From the NCBI GenBank assembly GCA_963921795.1, contig OY997656.1, positions 55,188,338 through 55,252,337 of the forward strand: a stretch of 64,000 nucleotides of DNA. The letters run 5' to 3'. Under the pieces are notes generated by a model, which ran no database searches, was not told the DNA's origin, and was given only the letters and a program-made list of their open reading frames with translations. This document shows, piece by piece, positions 1 through 11,039 of this stretch. Numbering within the stretch: position 1 is the stretch's first letter; every line of letters begins with the position of its first letter. The stretch is from Nannobrachium achirus. Lineage: Eukaryota; Chordata; Actinopteri; Myctophiformes; Myctophidae. Made by a program: the position numbers and the translations under genes.

Positions 1-139
1 GATGCAAGAGATCAAAATAAATACAAGTGGAAGAAATAAGGTTGTGCGGTATCTTCTATGGTTCCATAGGCAGTTTTAGAGTTGGCCAACATGGGGTGCA
101 GCAACTTGCAAAGGAAGTAAGGAAGTGTGCCTGCTTTAA

Positions 140-153
140 TACACACGCACGCA

Positions 154-185
<32 letters not shown>

Positions 186-204
186 CACACGCACACACAC
201 ACAG
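140..204. repeat. (CGCA)n-(CA)n microsatellite
   Basis: Run of about eight CGCA tetranucleotides passing into CA dinucleotides. Low-complexity open frames across it are artefacts. Confidence 0.97.
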
Positions 205-206
205 GT

Positions 207-379
207 TTGCAATTACTACTTTGTGGGGACATTACACATAGTCTACTATATTTGTGGGGACATTCCATTCATTTTTAACCCTAACCCTTAACCCCTAAAC
301 ACCTTGTGAGAATTTGTCCCCACAAGGTTTTTTCTCCGATTGTACTATCTTTGTGGGGACATGAGGTAGTAATTCCCTG
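207..379. mobile_element. Short inverted-repeat element with TTTGTGGGGACAT motifs
   Basis: The motif TTTGTGGGGACAT occurs near 220, 250 and 350, and its complement near 316. The outer edges read AATTACTAC on the left and its complement on the right, so the unit resembles a small foldback or MITE. The middle (about 277-300) holds degenerate telomere-like CTAACCC/CTTAACCC repeats. No coding capacity. Confidence 0.55.
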
Positions 380-380
380 T

Positions 381-462
<82 letters not shown>

Positions 463-510
463 TCTGTCTGTTCCTCACACACACACACACACACTGTCTG
501 TCTGTTCCTC
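380..510. repeat. (CA)n microsatellite with repeated CTGTCTGTCTGTTCCTC spacer
   Basis: About 40 CA units, then a TGTC-rich spacer, a second short CA run and a second copy of the same spacer. Confidence 0.97.
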
Positions 511-609
511 TTCCACAGTTAATCAAGAGGAAATCAATATGCGTCCATGGAGAGTGATGGGGGCGGGGCCAGGAGAGGACACTCTGCTGGTCCCTGTGGA
601 GACATCTGT

Positions 610-612
<3 letters not shown>

Positions 613-691
<79 letters not shown>

Positions 692-716
692 TGTCTCTCT
701 GTCTGTCTCTCTCTCT
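613..716. repeat. (GA)n microsatellite with GACA/CTGT edge
   Basis: About 34 GA units ending in GACAGACAGACTGTCTCTCT, a small inverted edge that could form a hairpin. Confidence 0.97.
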
Positions 717-884
717 CGCACATAACATACTCTGCCATACAGATATACCAGTAAGACTCCCTAATCGGGAGATAAGCGACCGTTGGTCGCTTATCTCCAC
801 AAATAGGCCAAAAGTTTGTTTTACCAATTATCAAGACATACGGGCAGTTGACAGTTTGCCATGGTTACTCATTGAAGTTGAATC

Positions 885-1183
885 TCCATATATGGAGATA
901 ACCTACGCATCACACTAAGTCTGACCTCACCAGCCCATATTTGGGCATGAGCAACTTATGTCTCCATATATGGAGATATGATGACATCACACAGTCCTCA
1001 GCCGATGATGTGGCGTGATGTCATACAATACACAAACGAGCCCTACAGTATAAAGGGGCAATTCTTGCCAGGAAAGAAGCATTTCTTCGACTCAGACCTT
1101 ATCGCCAGGGTTGGCTTATAGCAGCTGTCGGTAGGACCATATATGGATTCTGTTAGTGTGGATCAGGGCATCATCTGGGATAC
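885..1183. other. Gene-free region with dispersed CCATATATGG motifs
   Basis: CCATATATGG occurs near 889, 964 and 1138 in the context CTCCATATATGGAGAT. The same context recurs in the array that follows and at 13.4, 46.4, 59 and 63.8 kb, marking a dispersed repeat family. No gene seen. Confidence 0.6.
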
Positions 1184-1636
1184 AATCCCTTTTATGCCCA
1201 TATATGGAGATCCCTAACAGAATCCCTTTCATGCCCATATATGGAGATCCCTAACAGAATCCCTTTTATGCCCATATATGGAGATCCCTAACAGCATCCC
1301 TTTTATGCCCATACATGGAGATCACTAACAGCTAACAGAATCCCTTTTATGCCCATATATGGAGATCCCTAACAGAATCCCTTTTATGCCCATATATGGA
1401 GATCCCTAACAGAATCCCTTTTAGGCCCATATATGGAGATCCCTAACAGAATCCCTTTTATGCCCATATATGGAGATCCCTAACATAATCCCTTTTATGC
1501 CCATATATGGAGATCCCTAACAGAATCCCTTTTATGCCCATATATGGAGATCCCTAACAGAATCCCTTTTATGCCCATATATGGAGATCCCTAACAGAAT
1601 CCCTTTTATGCCCATATATTATGGAGAAATCCCTGC
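1184..1636. repeat. 37-bp tandem repeat carrying CCATATATGG
   Basis: About twelve head-to-tail copies of a 37-bp unit containing CCCATATATGGAGATCCC followed by TAACAGAATCCCTTTTATG. Most copies are identical. One has CATACATGG and is followed by a small duplication (CTAACAGCTAACAG); the last is broken by TATT. CCATATATGG matches the CC(A/T)6GG form of SRF-binding CArG boxes. Whether it is bound is unknown. Confidence 0.93.
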
Positions 1637-1707
1637 TCTGAGTATCTGACATCAGTGTGATGTCACCTGTTTATGCCCATATATGGAGATCCCTGCTCTG
1701 CGTATCT

Positions 1708-1832
1708 GGTTGCTATGGTAAACAGTTGGTTGCTAGGGTAAAAAAACATGGTTGCTATGGTAAACAGTTGGTTGCTAGGGTAAACAGTTGGTTGCTAGGG
1801 TAAAACCATGGTTGCTAAGGTGGTTGCTAACG
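1708..1832. repeat. GGTTGCTA(T/G)GGTAAAC minisatellite
   Basis: Seven GGTTGCTA cores in about 125 bp, mostly as GTTGCTAGGGTAAACAGTTG units of 19-22 bp. The core resembles the X-box bound by RFX factors (GTTGCYATGGYAAC-like). Confidence 0.85.
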
Positions 1833-1959
1833 TACACTAACAAACCAGCAACAACAGACTGTTGCCACAGCAACGTACACAAAGGTTTGTGTACACATGT
1901 GGTGTGATGTCATACTGATGCGGAGATATGAGCAGGGCAAAGGTGTGACGTGTGACGTG

Positions 1960-1994
1960 TGACCGACGGACGGACGGACGGACGGACGGACGGC
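1960..1994. repeat. (GGAC)n microsatellite
   Basis: About eight CGGA tetranucleotides ending in CGGCCGG. Confidence 0.95.
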
Positions 1995-2054
1995 CGGTGG
2001 AGGTTTTCATAGTAAACTGCTCCCTGACGGTCGCAACAAGTAATATTATATTGA

Positions 2055-2232
2055 AGGAGTAGTTCACCTACAAAATCCAAATGCATTTCCATCCGGAATC
2101 AAAGGGGTACATTTCAATTTGTTATCGATGTGTTGACTTCTATAGCGAAACATACAAATTGAACTCAAGTCTCCATGGCGTGAGTAATCAATAGGGAAAA
2201 AATAAATTGCATTTTGGGGGTGAACTACTCCT
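2055..2232. mobile_element. 178-bp MITE with terminal inverted repeats
   Basis: The left end reads AGGAGTAGTTCACCTACAAA and the right end complements to AGGAGTAGTTCACCCCCAAA, a terminal inverted repeat of about 30 bp with few mismatches. No coding capacity. No clear target duplication was found, so the superfamily is open. Confidence 0.85.
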
Positions 2233-2394
2233 AAAACATACTCACACACAGATTGATTAAAATAAAGTATTCATTAACATAAGTTCTGGGTAGCAGCTTA
2301 CTTTCTTTATGTTTTATTGTGTACTATTTTATGCTGACAACTGCTACTGCTGCCGTCAGGGTTTCAGCTGTCCTCTGGGACACTGGGACACGTG

Positions 2395-2709
2395 CAGGGG
2401 CGTCACAAGGGGGGGAAAGTGGGACTGAGTTACTAGGGCCCAAGGTGGAGGGGCCTTCTTTATTTTTTGTGCTTTAGCTATTGAAAAATAACAGATCTAC
2501 AAGCTGCGAGCTTGTAGATCTGCTATTTTTGAAAAGTCGTGAAAATGTGTGCAAATCTTTGATTATATGTACTTTTTAAGCGAAACATTTGTAACTCACA
2601 TTTTGCTTCTGGGGGGGTCCCTGGAACTAAATATTTTGAGATGAGGGTTTGTGGCCAAAACGGTACATATCATTTTGGGGGTCCTTCACATGAAAATATT
2701 TGAGCACCA
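2395..2709 (+). mobile_element. Truncated copy of hAT-like MITE family A
   Basis: Begins CAGGGGCGTCACAAGGGG like the complete copy at 46835-47289 and, in reverse, 16209-16782. It carries the nested hairpin at 2484-2530 (complementary arms of GATCTACAAGCT) and the block ending GAGCACCACTGG. The distal end present in the other copies is missing. Confidence 0.8.
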
Positions 2710-2859
2710 CTGGCACTGACATAGAAACATCGTTTTTTCCAAAAAGTATTCAGACGGCGCACAAATGTTCACGACACCCTTGGTCCTCTGAGACAGTGAC
2801 ACGGCACTCTGACTATGCTGATGCTGCCTTCACAATCTCTGAGAGAGGGCGAGATCATT

Positions 2860-3471
2860 TAGCGACCTACAACCGGGTCGCAACGCGGTCGGTTGTTTTC
2901 AGCGACCGGGTCGCAAAAGCTACCAACCGGGCCGGTAAATCAGCGACCGTGCCGCTAATTCGAGCGACCGGGTCGCTAAAGTCACCTACCGGGACGCTAA
3001 ATCCATCGACTGGGTCGCTAAATCGACCAACCGGGACGCTAAAGCCAACCACCGGGACGCAACATCTTCCGACCGGGTCGCTAAATCCACAGACCGGGAC
3101 CCTAAAACATCCGACCGGGTAGGTAAATCGGGGTCGCTTTTCCACCGACAGGGCTACTAACCCTAACCCTAACCCTAACCCTAACCCTAAACTTAACCTC
3201 AGTAACCTTACCTCAGTAACTGCCGACGCAACCTCCTGACCGGGTCGCTAAATCACCGACCGTGCCGCTAAAGCGAGCGACCGGGTCGCTAAATCGAACG
3301 ACCGGGGCGCAAAATCTTCCGACCGGGTCGCTAGATGTACCAACCGGGTCGCTAATTCTACCGACCTAAAACTGCAGGCAGGTCGGTAGATTTAGCGACC
3401 GGGTCGGTCGATTTAGCGGCGCGGTCGGTGATTTACCGGGCCGGTCGGTTGATTTAGCGACCCAGTAGCGG

Positions 3472-3475
<4 letters not shown>
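2860..3475. repeat. Foldback minisatellite of CGACCGGGTCGCTAAAT units
   Basis: About 25 degenerate 16-18 bp units. Units run forward to about 3365, then appear as the reverse complement (GATTTAGCGACCGGGTCGG) to the end, giving a foldback layout. A telomere-like CTAACCC tract (about five units, 3153-3190) sits within the left arm. Long open frames here follow from the repeat. Confidence 0.88.
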
Positions 3476-4027
<552 letters not shown>

Positions 4028-4095
4028 TCAAGTAGATTGGACGACTGCAATGCACTCATTGCAGGTCTGCCTACAGAGTCTATTGGAAGGTAGTA
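4028..4095 (+). pseudogene. LINE reverse-transcriptase fragment (L2-like)
   Basis: One frame reads SSRLDDCNALIAGLPTESIG. This matches the conserved SRLDYCN-LLAGLP block near the thumb region of L2-type and related non-LTR reverse transcriptases. Only about 23 codons are recognisable and the flanks are not open, so this is a dead, heavily truncated insertion. The match rests on one short but characteristic motif. Confidence 0.65.
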
Positions 4096-5109
4096 AAGCG
4101 TATTCAGAACTGTGTGCACAACACAACAAGAGAAAACATATCAAGTGGCTATAAGCAGTTTTCTGCTGACATAAGCAGGAAACATGTAATTGCTTATTTT
4201 AATATTTTATTTTTATTTTATTATATTCAGACGGCTAACCATGCTTCCTCAAGAAATGTTGTGTCTGTGACACGTACTTCCTGGAGCCACAATCTGCCTC
4301 CAAAACTATATATTTTTAATCCGTGAGAAGTTCTGTCATTGGTCAATTAGCTGGCAGCCTTGCCAAATTAACAGACCAATCAGGACCGCCTCTTGTTCTT
4401 GTTCGGATTGGTTGACCTGTCTGTCAATCCTTTTAGCCCCGGTCGGCTGGTTCATGCACCAATGAGCTGCTAATCTAAAATGACAGATTCCCAGAAACAG
4501 CGTTTACGTATTGTGGCACCTCCTCAGCTTGTAGATCTGCTATGTTCAAGTAACCGATGTATATGAGTATAGCCAATGTGTATATGTGTCAAGTGGTTAA
4601 AGATATTTTGAAGCTACATTAACACCATTCACAGAGGACCCCCTGGAACCACCTCAAGGACCCCTAGTGGGGTCTCCGGACCCCACTTTGAGAACCCACT
4701 GTCTTACAGAGTGGATTTTAAAGTCCTTACTTGTTTATTACTTGTTTTTACTGCTTCAGACCCTTTCTTTAATGAGCACTTCACGCTAGCAGTGATACAA
4801 AAAAGCTACAAAAAGCAACCGAGCGTGGCCAGCTAACAGTGCTGCCCACTCCGACTCTGATGGAAGTGTTGCTCAAGCCACACTGCATCAATAATTAAAA
4901 GGTTCTCAAGTTCAATAGCATGGGGAACTAAGTTAACTTTCCCTACTTTATTTTACATAACAGACCAGGAATTACGTGGAGAGAAAGAAAGAGTGGGGAT
5001 GGTAAAGCAAAAACATGATATATTGATGGCTCGATTGAGTCATTGGAGCGCCGGAAATTGTCAAGTGTCAGTTTGTACGTCTTTATGTTGCTGCATTGAT
5101 TGATTGACC
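4096..5109. other. Non-coding region with hAT-tip remnant and a half hairpin
   Basis: Holds a half copy of the recurring hairpin (AGCTTGTAGATCTGCTAT, about 4528) and a hAT-type terminus about 4626-4700 ending TTTGAGAACCCACTG, the reverse of the common CAGTGGTTCTCAAA tip. No gene seen. Confidence 0.55.
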
Positions 5110-5269
5110 CTAAAGGCCCATTCCCACTGGGCCAGATAAACAGATAAAAAATATCTTTCTCCATTCAAGTGGATGGTAAGATACTGATAAAAAAAAATAT
5201 ATATATATATCTGTCACAGATATTTTATCTGTTATCTGTTTATCTGGCCCAGTGGGAATGGGCCTTAAG
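5110..5269. mobile_element. 160-bp MITE with about 38-bp terminal inverted repeats
   Basis: Left AAGGCCCATTCCCACTGGGC and right GCCCAGTGGGAATGGGCCTT are perfect complements that continue through CAGATAAACAGATAA. The loop contains an ATAT run. The element is short enough to form almost one hairpin. Confidence 0.93.
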
Positions 5270-5595
5270 ACAGGCAGAAATCATTTGTGGGTTGATTTGT
5301 ATTACGTCTGTCTTCATTGTTACAACAGTAAAAAAAAAATGTCACCGTGGTGCATCCGGCTTTGTCGGGTGTCTACCCGTGTTCGGGGGAGGGAAGCCGG
5401 GCGGGGGAGGGGGACATTGGTATTGCACATTACTCCAACGGGTTCTGGTGGCTCCTGTCAGAGGGGAGTGTTGGGCGAAGGTTCTACGTCGTCCTCCCGG
5501 TGGGGGCTCCTCACTGGCAGGTGAGTTGTCACAGAAATGTGTGTGGGGAGGAATCAATTGGCATAATATAATGACAAAATCTGGGGGGGGGGGGA
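5270..5595. other. Unassigned sequence
   Basis: GC-richer stretch with a poly-A and a poly-G run (5582-5592). Open frames are short and match nothing I recognise. Confidence 0.5.
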
Positions 5596-5925
5596 TACGG
5601 AAAATAGCTGACCTCCAAGCTCACAACTCGGCTATTTTCGGTGCTTGATACCACACTGAACTAAGCATGGATTTGTACATCGAGAGGGCGATTCTTATTC
5701 TTTCAACATAAGATGCTGCATTCAAGTTCAGGAGAGTTTGGACAAGGCAATTCTCTTGCTGCCTTCAGATATGGCATGGATAGATGGCATTTGCATTTCT
5801 TTCACCATTAGTAAGATCTGCATTCATGGTCTGGAGAGGGCACTTTTTTACCAGACGGATAAAAGGGCAGGGGCTCAAGCCCCCTTTGATGTCTATGTGT
5901 GCACGTGCCTGCCGCAGGCTGCTGT
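5596..5925. mobile_element. Partial copy of MITE family C
   Basis: From about 5604 to 5915 it follows the sequence of 10460-10835: half of the recurring hairpin, a GGTGCTT..ATACCACA block, GCATTCAAGTTCAGGAGAGT, and an end reading GGGGCTCAAGCCCCCTTTGATG then TGTGCACGTGCCTG. The left end is lost. Confidence 0.8.
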
Positions 5926-6423
5926 GGGCTACACATCCACAGAAATCTAGAGCAGAACTTTCGTCCCAAAGGACCACCTCCGGTGGCGCTGTGGTCCCTG
6001 GGGGACCCCCCCGGCCGGGACGCTGTCACACTATGGGTGCCGGGTCCCTCAGGGCCTCCCATAGCGTTAAGGCCAACACTGCATGTACATTCCTTCCGGC
6101 GTCAGAAAATATTCGGGTTCTGCGAAGGCCTTTCCGAACTACAGTTCAGAGAGTCAGAACATCTCGTGGGAGCACAGGGTTTCGATGAAAAGATGTGAGC
6201 AGAATGTTGTCAGTTTAGATCTCCCGCCTCCCTTTTCCGAAGCAAAGTTTGTGCGTCGGAAGGAATATCGGACAGAAAGAACCTAAATTAATGGAGTGTA
6301 TTTTTGCAGACTGACAAATGGCAAGAAACCACCTCTTTCCCATGAAAGGCCTAATCAGAGAAAGTCATACAAATAGCTGATCTACAAGCTCAATGTTCAG
6401 CAAATCCCCAGAAAATCTACTGT
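5926..6423. other. Unassigned sequence with a half hairpin
   Basis: Contains TAGCTGATCTACAAGCTCA (about 6374), half of the recurring hairpin. No gene recognised. Confidence 0.5.
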
Positions 6424-6425
6424 CT

Positions 6426-6458
<33 letters not shown>

Positions 6459-6525
6459 TGCGTAAGCGAACGGCTGGGAAACACCATTCAAGGAGACGAA
6501 TGTGGAGAGAGAGAGAGAGAGAGAG

Positions 6526-6602
<77 letters not shown>

Positions 6603-6622
6603 GTATGCGCGCGCGCGCGCGG
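6424..6622. repeat. (ACAG)n, (GA)n and (GT)n/(GC)n microsatellites
   Basis: ACAG tetramers at 6426-6457, a short GA run at 6505-6527 and a GT run of about 35 units at 6531-6598 ending in GCGCGC. Confidence 0.97.
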
Positions 6623-6815
6623 TCCAGACTTTTACTTGTAACAGAGTATTTCTATATTGCAGAATTGATAAGTAAAATATGTGAGCACTTTTTCCAGCTC
6701 TCCTCTCCTCTAATCCCAGTTTGCAGCCTGACTGATGGCTGCTCCTTCTTTCTCCCTGAGATCAACTGATTTCTAAAACACAGTCCTTCTCTTCAAGGGT
6801 ACGGAAGGTGACACA

Positions 6816-6821
6816 TGACTC

Positions 6822-6882
<61 letters not shown>
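6816..6882. repeat. (GA)n microsatellite
   Basis: About 28 GA units. Confidence 0.97.
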
Positions 6883-6885
<3 letters not shown>

Positions 6886-6902
6886 CACATGGAATCAGAC
6901 CC

Positions 6903-7104
6903 AGGGCTGGACTGGGACATAAATTCGGCCCTGGCATCTTGGCCCAGACCGGCCCAACACAACCAGCGCGAACCGAACACAGAAGACCTACAAGCTATCC
7001 AAAAATGGTGGTAAAATAAATAAATAAATGGCCCACAGGCCCACTTGTATAGTCGGCCCACTGGGCATATGCCCGGTATGCCAGATACCCAGTCCACCCC
7101 TGAG
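6903..7104. mobile_element. 202-bp MITE with 8-bp target duplication
   Basis: TCAGACCC flanks both sides (6895-6902 and 7105-7112). The ends are inverted: AGGGCTGGACTGGG on the left against CCCAGTCCACCCCTGAG on the right. An 8-bp duplication fits a non-autonomous hAT element. A short CTACAAGCTA segment near 6986 recalls the recurring hairpin. Confidence 0.8.
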
Positions 7105-7142
7105 TCAGACCCCACTCGCTGTTCTAATTCAGCTGGAATTCA

Positions 7143-7148
7143 CAGCAC

Positions 7149-7203
<55 letters not shown>
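7143..7203. repeat. (AAAG)n microsatellite
   Basis: About 15 tetranucleotide units. Confidence 0.97.
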
Positions 7204-8400
7204 CATGTGGAGCACCATGAATGAACAAACGCAACCGGTTACATTTGTACACTGGGCATTAAAGCTACTGTAAGTTATTTTTGGGTAAAACAACCACAGT
7301 GTATTTGTTTGTTAAAGAAAAAGTACCATTCATCAGTTTCAAAAGTTAGGTAGTAGGCTACCCATTCATCAGCTTCAAATGTATGGTGTTCCACTTCCAA
7401 GTTTGTCTGCTCATTTATTTTATTTTATTTTCCCAAGCTCTTCCATCTTCCGTTGTTTATCCTCTATATCCTGTATGGGTTCTTTCTCCTTATTGGATGA
7501 AATTGGTATCCCCGCCTGAATGTATTATGAGTTTATTAAATAACTGGAGCGACAGGGGAGACCCCTGTTAATCAGCAAAGTGAGCAAACACTCTATAGCA
7601 ATGATTATGATCAGCATACAGCGCCATTTAACACTACAAAACAAACAACAGAGAGTGTCCAAATAGAGAGTGTGCAAATGGAACAAATGGACCCTTGCAG
7701 GCATTTGCACACTCTCAGTGTTACATTGAGGACCCCAAAGGCCTGTCCCTACCTTCTCCGACCATTTGACAACATGACAACCCCCTAGTTAGACCCCTCA
7801 CTCACATCCTACTTAAAGCAGATTTTTTTTTCTGGGTATTTTCCTCCTGTATAGAAAGTCGTTTGGAGCCCAACTTTATATGGATAATTCTATGGGTAAA
7901 CTTCAACATAAAGTTTGGTACCCAAGGCTAAAATCCATCGTTAGGTCCTAAAGAAGCCTCAAAAAAAGTTTGGCGCTTTTATCCGCTTCGTTTCGATAAT
8001 GTCAAAAACCAGGGTTAAGCAACCACACTAGAAGCAGTGTAAAGCTGGTTGCACACTGCTGCGTTTTTTCGTTGCGTTTTGGAAATCCGAAATCCGCAAA
8101 ATCTTTGTTCTGGTCAAGGAGAGAGAGAGGAGAGAGTGAGTTATTATTATTATTTTGAGACACAGTTAATGCCAAAAGAAACCCTGTATTAAAAAAAAAT
8201 CCAGCTGGCTCAATATTTATAAGATGATAGTTTTAAGAGAAACTGACAGGAGAAAACACTGTCAACGTAAACAGTTCATGCCAAATTTTATTTTATAAAT
8301 AAAAATGTCAGACCCAAAAATAAAACAAGAAAGAAAATAAAGTTCACCCCAGAACGGTGATGCTAAGGTTTATGCGGTTAAAAATCCTTACAAAATTCAA
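7204..8400. other. Unassigned AT-rich region
   Basis: No gene seen. The block about 7780-7815 (CCCTAGTTAGACCCCTCA) has a diverged match near 47518, so at least part is a dispersed repeat. GGTTGCACACTGCTGCGTTTT at about 8048 looks like one end of a fish MITE with no partner visible. Confidence 0.5.
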
Positions 8401-8841
8401 GTTAAAGCTATACTTTAATGCGTCTTTCGGCCGTTTTTCGCCGCGGACCGGGCCTCACACCACCGCGTCCGCCTGCACCTCGCCGAGATCTATCTTTAGA
8501 GGGGTCCCTGGTTCCTGTGCGTTCAGGCATTCCGGAGAAACGGACTCCTTCACCCGAGTATATGCTGTTGTTATGTTGAGGCAAGCAACTTCCTGAGAAG
8601 TCAGCAAGATGCACTGTGATTGGCCGGCAGTGTATAACCCTCGCTGTGATTGGCCGGTAGTGTATGATGACGTAATTTTGCCGTGAAATCCGGTCCCCGG
8701 ACAGAATCATAGAAGACATATTTACAGAAGGCTTTAGGGGATGAAATTAACAGAGTGGGGGTTCTAAAACTTTAGCGATTTAACAATTAGGACAATTTTA
8801 AGATTTGTTTTATAAAAAAAGTTACATAGTATAACTTTAAC
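8401..8841. mobile_element. MITE family D, GTTAAAGCTATAC ends
   Basis: Starts GTTAAAGCTATAC and ends with the near complement GTATAACTTTAAC. It shares long blocks with 57514-58014: a GC-rich segment (CGCCGCGGACCGGGCC), GTGATTGGCCGG inverted-CCAAT motifs, TGACGTAATTTTGCCG and an AT-rich tail. The ATTGGC and TGACGT motifs could give it promoter activity. No clear target duplication. Confidence 0.82.
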
Positions 8842-8870
8842 TTTGAAATGATTGCCCCCCAGGCATGGAC

Positions 8871-9277
8871 TAGGGATGGGACGATATGAAAATGTCACAT
8901 CACGACGATTGTGACAAAATAAATCGTGATTTACGATATTATCGTGATAATCAAAATCCACTGGGGCGGAACATTTGCCAAAAAATTGCAGATCGACAAG
9001 CTCATAACGTGTCCCAACGCTACGCATTGTGAGCTTGTAGATCGACTGTTTTTTAGACATTAAGATAGAGTGAAAAAAAAAACTGTATCAAGTATGTACC
9101 TTTTACCAGTTCTAGGGTTTAAATGGTACCAGATATGCAGCTCGGGCAAATAAAAGGTGAATTGATCCCAGTGCATGATGGAGGACGATATCACGATAAA
9201 TTAAATCTCCACGATGCCATTATCGTGAGTGTTTTTTATCAAGATAAACGATAATATCGCTTATCGTCCCATCCCTT
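8871..9277. mobile_element. 407-bp hAT-like MITE with nested hairpin
   Basis: Ends TAGGGATGGGACGATA and TATCGTCCCATCCCTT are complementary. Flanks GCATGGAC (8863-8870) and GCATGTAC (9278-9285) form an 8-bp duplication with one mismatch. The interior is rich in inverted CGATATTATCG motifs and contains a full copy of the recurring hairpin at 8978-9054. Confidence 0.88.
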
Positions 9278-9290
9278 GCATGTACTTTAA

Positions 9291-9663
9291 GGCCATGGCT
9301 ACACAGAGCTGGATATTTCTGAAGCATTTTTTTGTGCTGTTGGGGCTTGCAGCCACATGAAGCTGGATATTTCGGCCGCGAAGCTGGATATTTTTTAAAC
9401 CGGATAAATGGAGAGATTGAAAAATATCTGATTCACTGGATCCGTGTAGACAGGGAACCCGGATATCTCTGAAGACTTTACTGTGTGTGTGCTTGTTAGA
9501 CCTAGATATCTTTGTAGTGTGGACCTAGATATTTTTCTATGTGGATATCTGAAAAACCGGGATATATGAAATATCCAGCTCCGTGTGGACCTAGATATTT
9601 TTCTATGTGGATATCTGAAAAAAACTTGATATCTGAAAAATCCAGCTCCGCGTAGCCATGGCC
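9291..9663. mobile_element. 373-bp MITE with GGCCATGGCTAC ends
   Basis: GGCCATGGCTACACAGAGCT on the left pairs with the complement of AGCTCCGCGTAGCCATGGCC on the right. Inside are several degenerate copies of TGGATATCTGAAAAA, derived from the terminal sequence. No coding capacity. Confidence 0.9.
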
Positions 9664-9964
9664 CAAGAGTTACTTTTCTACCGCTGGAGGCGAGCGAAAG
9701 TGGGCAGCGAGGGAATATGAAGCTTACGGCGAGTCCGTTTGTTCTCGTCCGAGTTTCCAAATCCGTGGGTCCAATTTGCTCCTGGCGGGCGGGCAGTCCA
9801 ATCTCCCAGGGTGCACTCTGTCTTTGTCTGCTGTCCTGGCCATGGGTCAGGGGTCAGGGGTCAACACCCAGAGGAAACACAATCAAAGCCGTAAAGCCAA
9901 AGTTCACAGTCAGTAATTCCAATTTCCTTTGAACAAAGCCTCGATCGGTGTCCTGTCTGCTCTG

Positions 9965-9967
<3 letters not shown>
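9664..9967. other. Unassigned sequence
   Basis: Contains a short GGTCAGG duplication (9845-9862) but no gene recognised. Confidence 0.5.
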
Positions 9968-10022
<55 letters not shown>

Positions 10023-10128
10023 ACACTCGTCTCCTTTCAGAGTGTGTGGTTTGTTCTCCTAGTCCAGTGGTTCTCAAAGTGGGGTTTGGGGACCCCTCAG
10101 GGGTCCTTCGTTGCAGGGGGTCCCCAGA
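9968..10128. repeat. (CT)n microsatellite followed by a hAT tip
   Basis: A CT run (9968-10020), then at about 10066 CAGTGGTTCTCAAAGTGGGG, a typical hAT-family terminus that continues to GGGGGTCCCC. Only this end is visible. Confidence 0.85.
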
Positions 10129-10182
10129 ATAAAATAATGTTTGTCTTAAATCCTTGGACCGCTTTCTACCCGATAAATGTTG

Positions 10183-10204
10183 GCACACACACACACACAC
10201 AAAC

Positions 10205-10282
<78 letters not shown>

Positions 10283-10313
10283 GTACACTCACACACACAC
10301 TCACGTGCACGCA

Positions 10314-10383
<70 letters not shown>
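10183..10383. repeat. Long compound (CA)n microsatellite
   Basis: About 200 bp of CA repeats broken by AAGTACACTC and ACGTGCACGCACGTACAC. Confidence 0.98.
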
Positions 10384-10384
<1 letters not shown>

Positions 10385-10407
10385 TGTGACACAATACACA
10401 GAGCGCA

Positions 10408-10845
10408 GTGACGTGCAGAGAATGTTAGAGAGGCAGGGGCTGACATTTCTAAAAGCGCCTTTTGGTGAAAATATCGAAAATAGCAGACAAGACCTCCAAC
10501 CTCACAACGCATCACATTGTGAGCTTGGAGGTCGGCTATTTTGGTGCTTATACCACAATGAAATAAGCATAATCAAGTGCATGCTGGAGATTTGGCATAA
10601 CGGCATGGATTTCTACACAGAGAGGGCAATTTTATCGACATAAGACGCTGCATTCAAGTTCAGGAGAGTTTGGACACGGCAATTCTCTTGAATGCTGCCT
10701 TCAGTTATGGCATGGAAAGAGGGTATTTGCATTGCTTTCACCACAGGTCTGGAGAGAGGGCACTTTTTTACATACAGATGAAAGGACAGGGGCTCAAGCC
10801 CCCTTTGATGTTTATGTGTGCACATGCCTGACAGAGCGCATATAA
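10408..10845. mobile_element. MITE family C, complete-looking copy
   Basis: Runs from GTGACGTGCAGAG to a distal GTGCACATGCCTGACAGAG. GAGGCAGGGGCT and AGGGGCTCAAGCCCC are subterminal motifs at opposite ends. It includes the recurring hairpin at 10475-10545 in the variant with CCTCCAA in place of TCTACAA. The right 370 bp match 5604-5915. Confidence 0.75.
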
Positions 10846-10924
10846 TATAATTTGTGTTACACAGAACAAAAAGCTACTACTTTTATCCTCTCCTCCAGAT
10901 CAACACGACATGCATGCTGCTCCT

Positions 10925-10927
<3 letters not shown>

Positions 10928-10982
<55 letters not shown>
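10928..10982. repeat. (GT)n microsatellite
   Basis: About 27 GT units. Confidence 0.97.
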
Positions 10983-10984
<2 letters not shown>

Positions 10985-11039
10985 AAGCGCGGGTGCAGTG
11001 GACTTGGCGTGACTAATGGTGACAAATTATAGACCTACC

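Noticed and set aside
281-918. Several open frames of 80-146 codons on both strands
   Set aside because: They translate CA, GT, GA and CT microsatellites (Val-Cys, His-Thr, Glu-Arg, Leu-Ser runs). The same holds at 3510-3950, 6393-6770, 9910-10650 and 58107-58500.
1184-1636. CRISPR-like regular array
   Set aside because: Units are contiguous without unique spacers, and the genome is eukaryotic. Same reasoning for 14839-15238.
2700-3145. 140-codon frame with TGSLNxPTGTLK repeats
   Set aside because: It is a translation of the CGACCGGGTCGCTAAAT minisatellite and is open on both strands.
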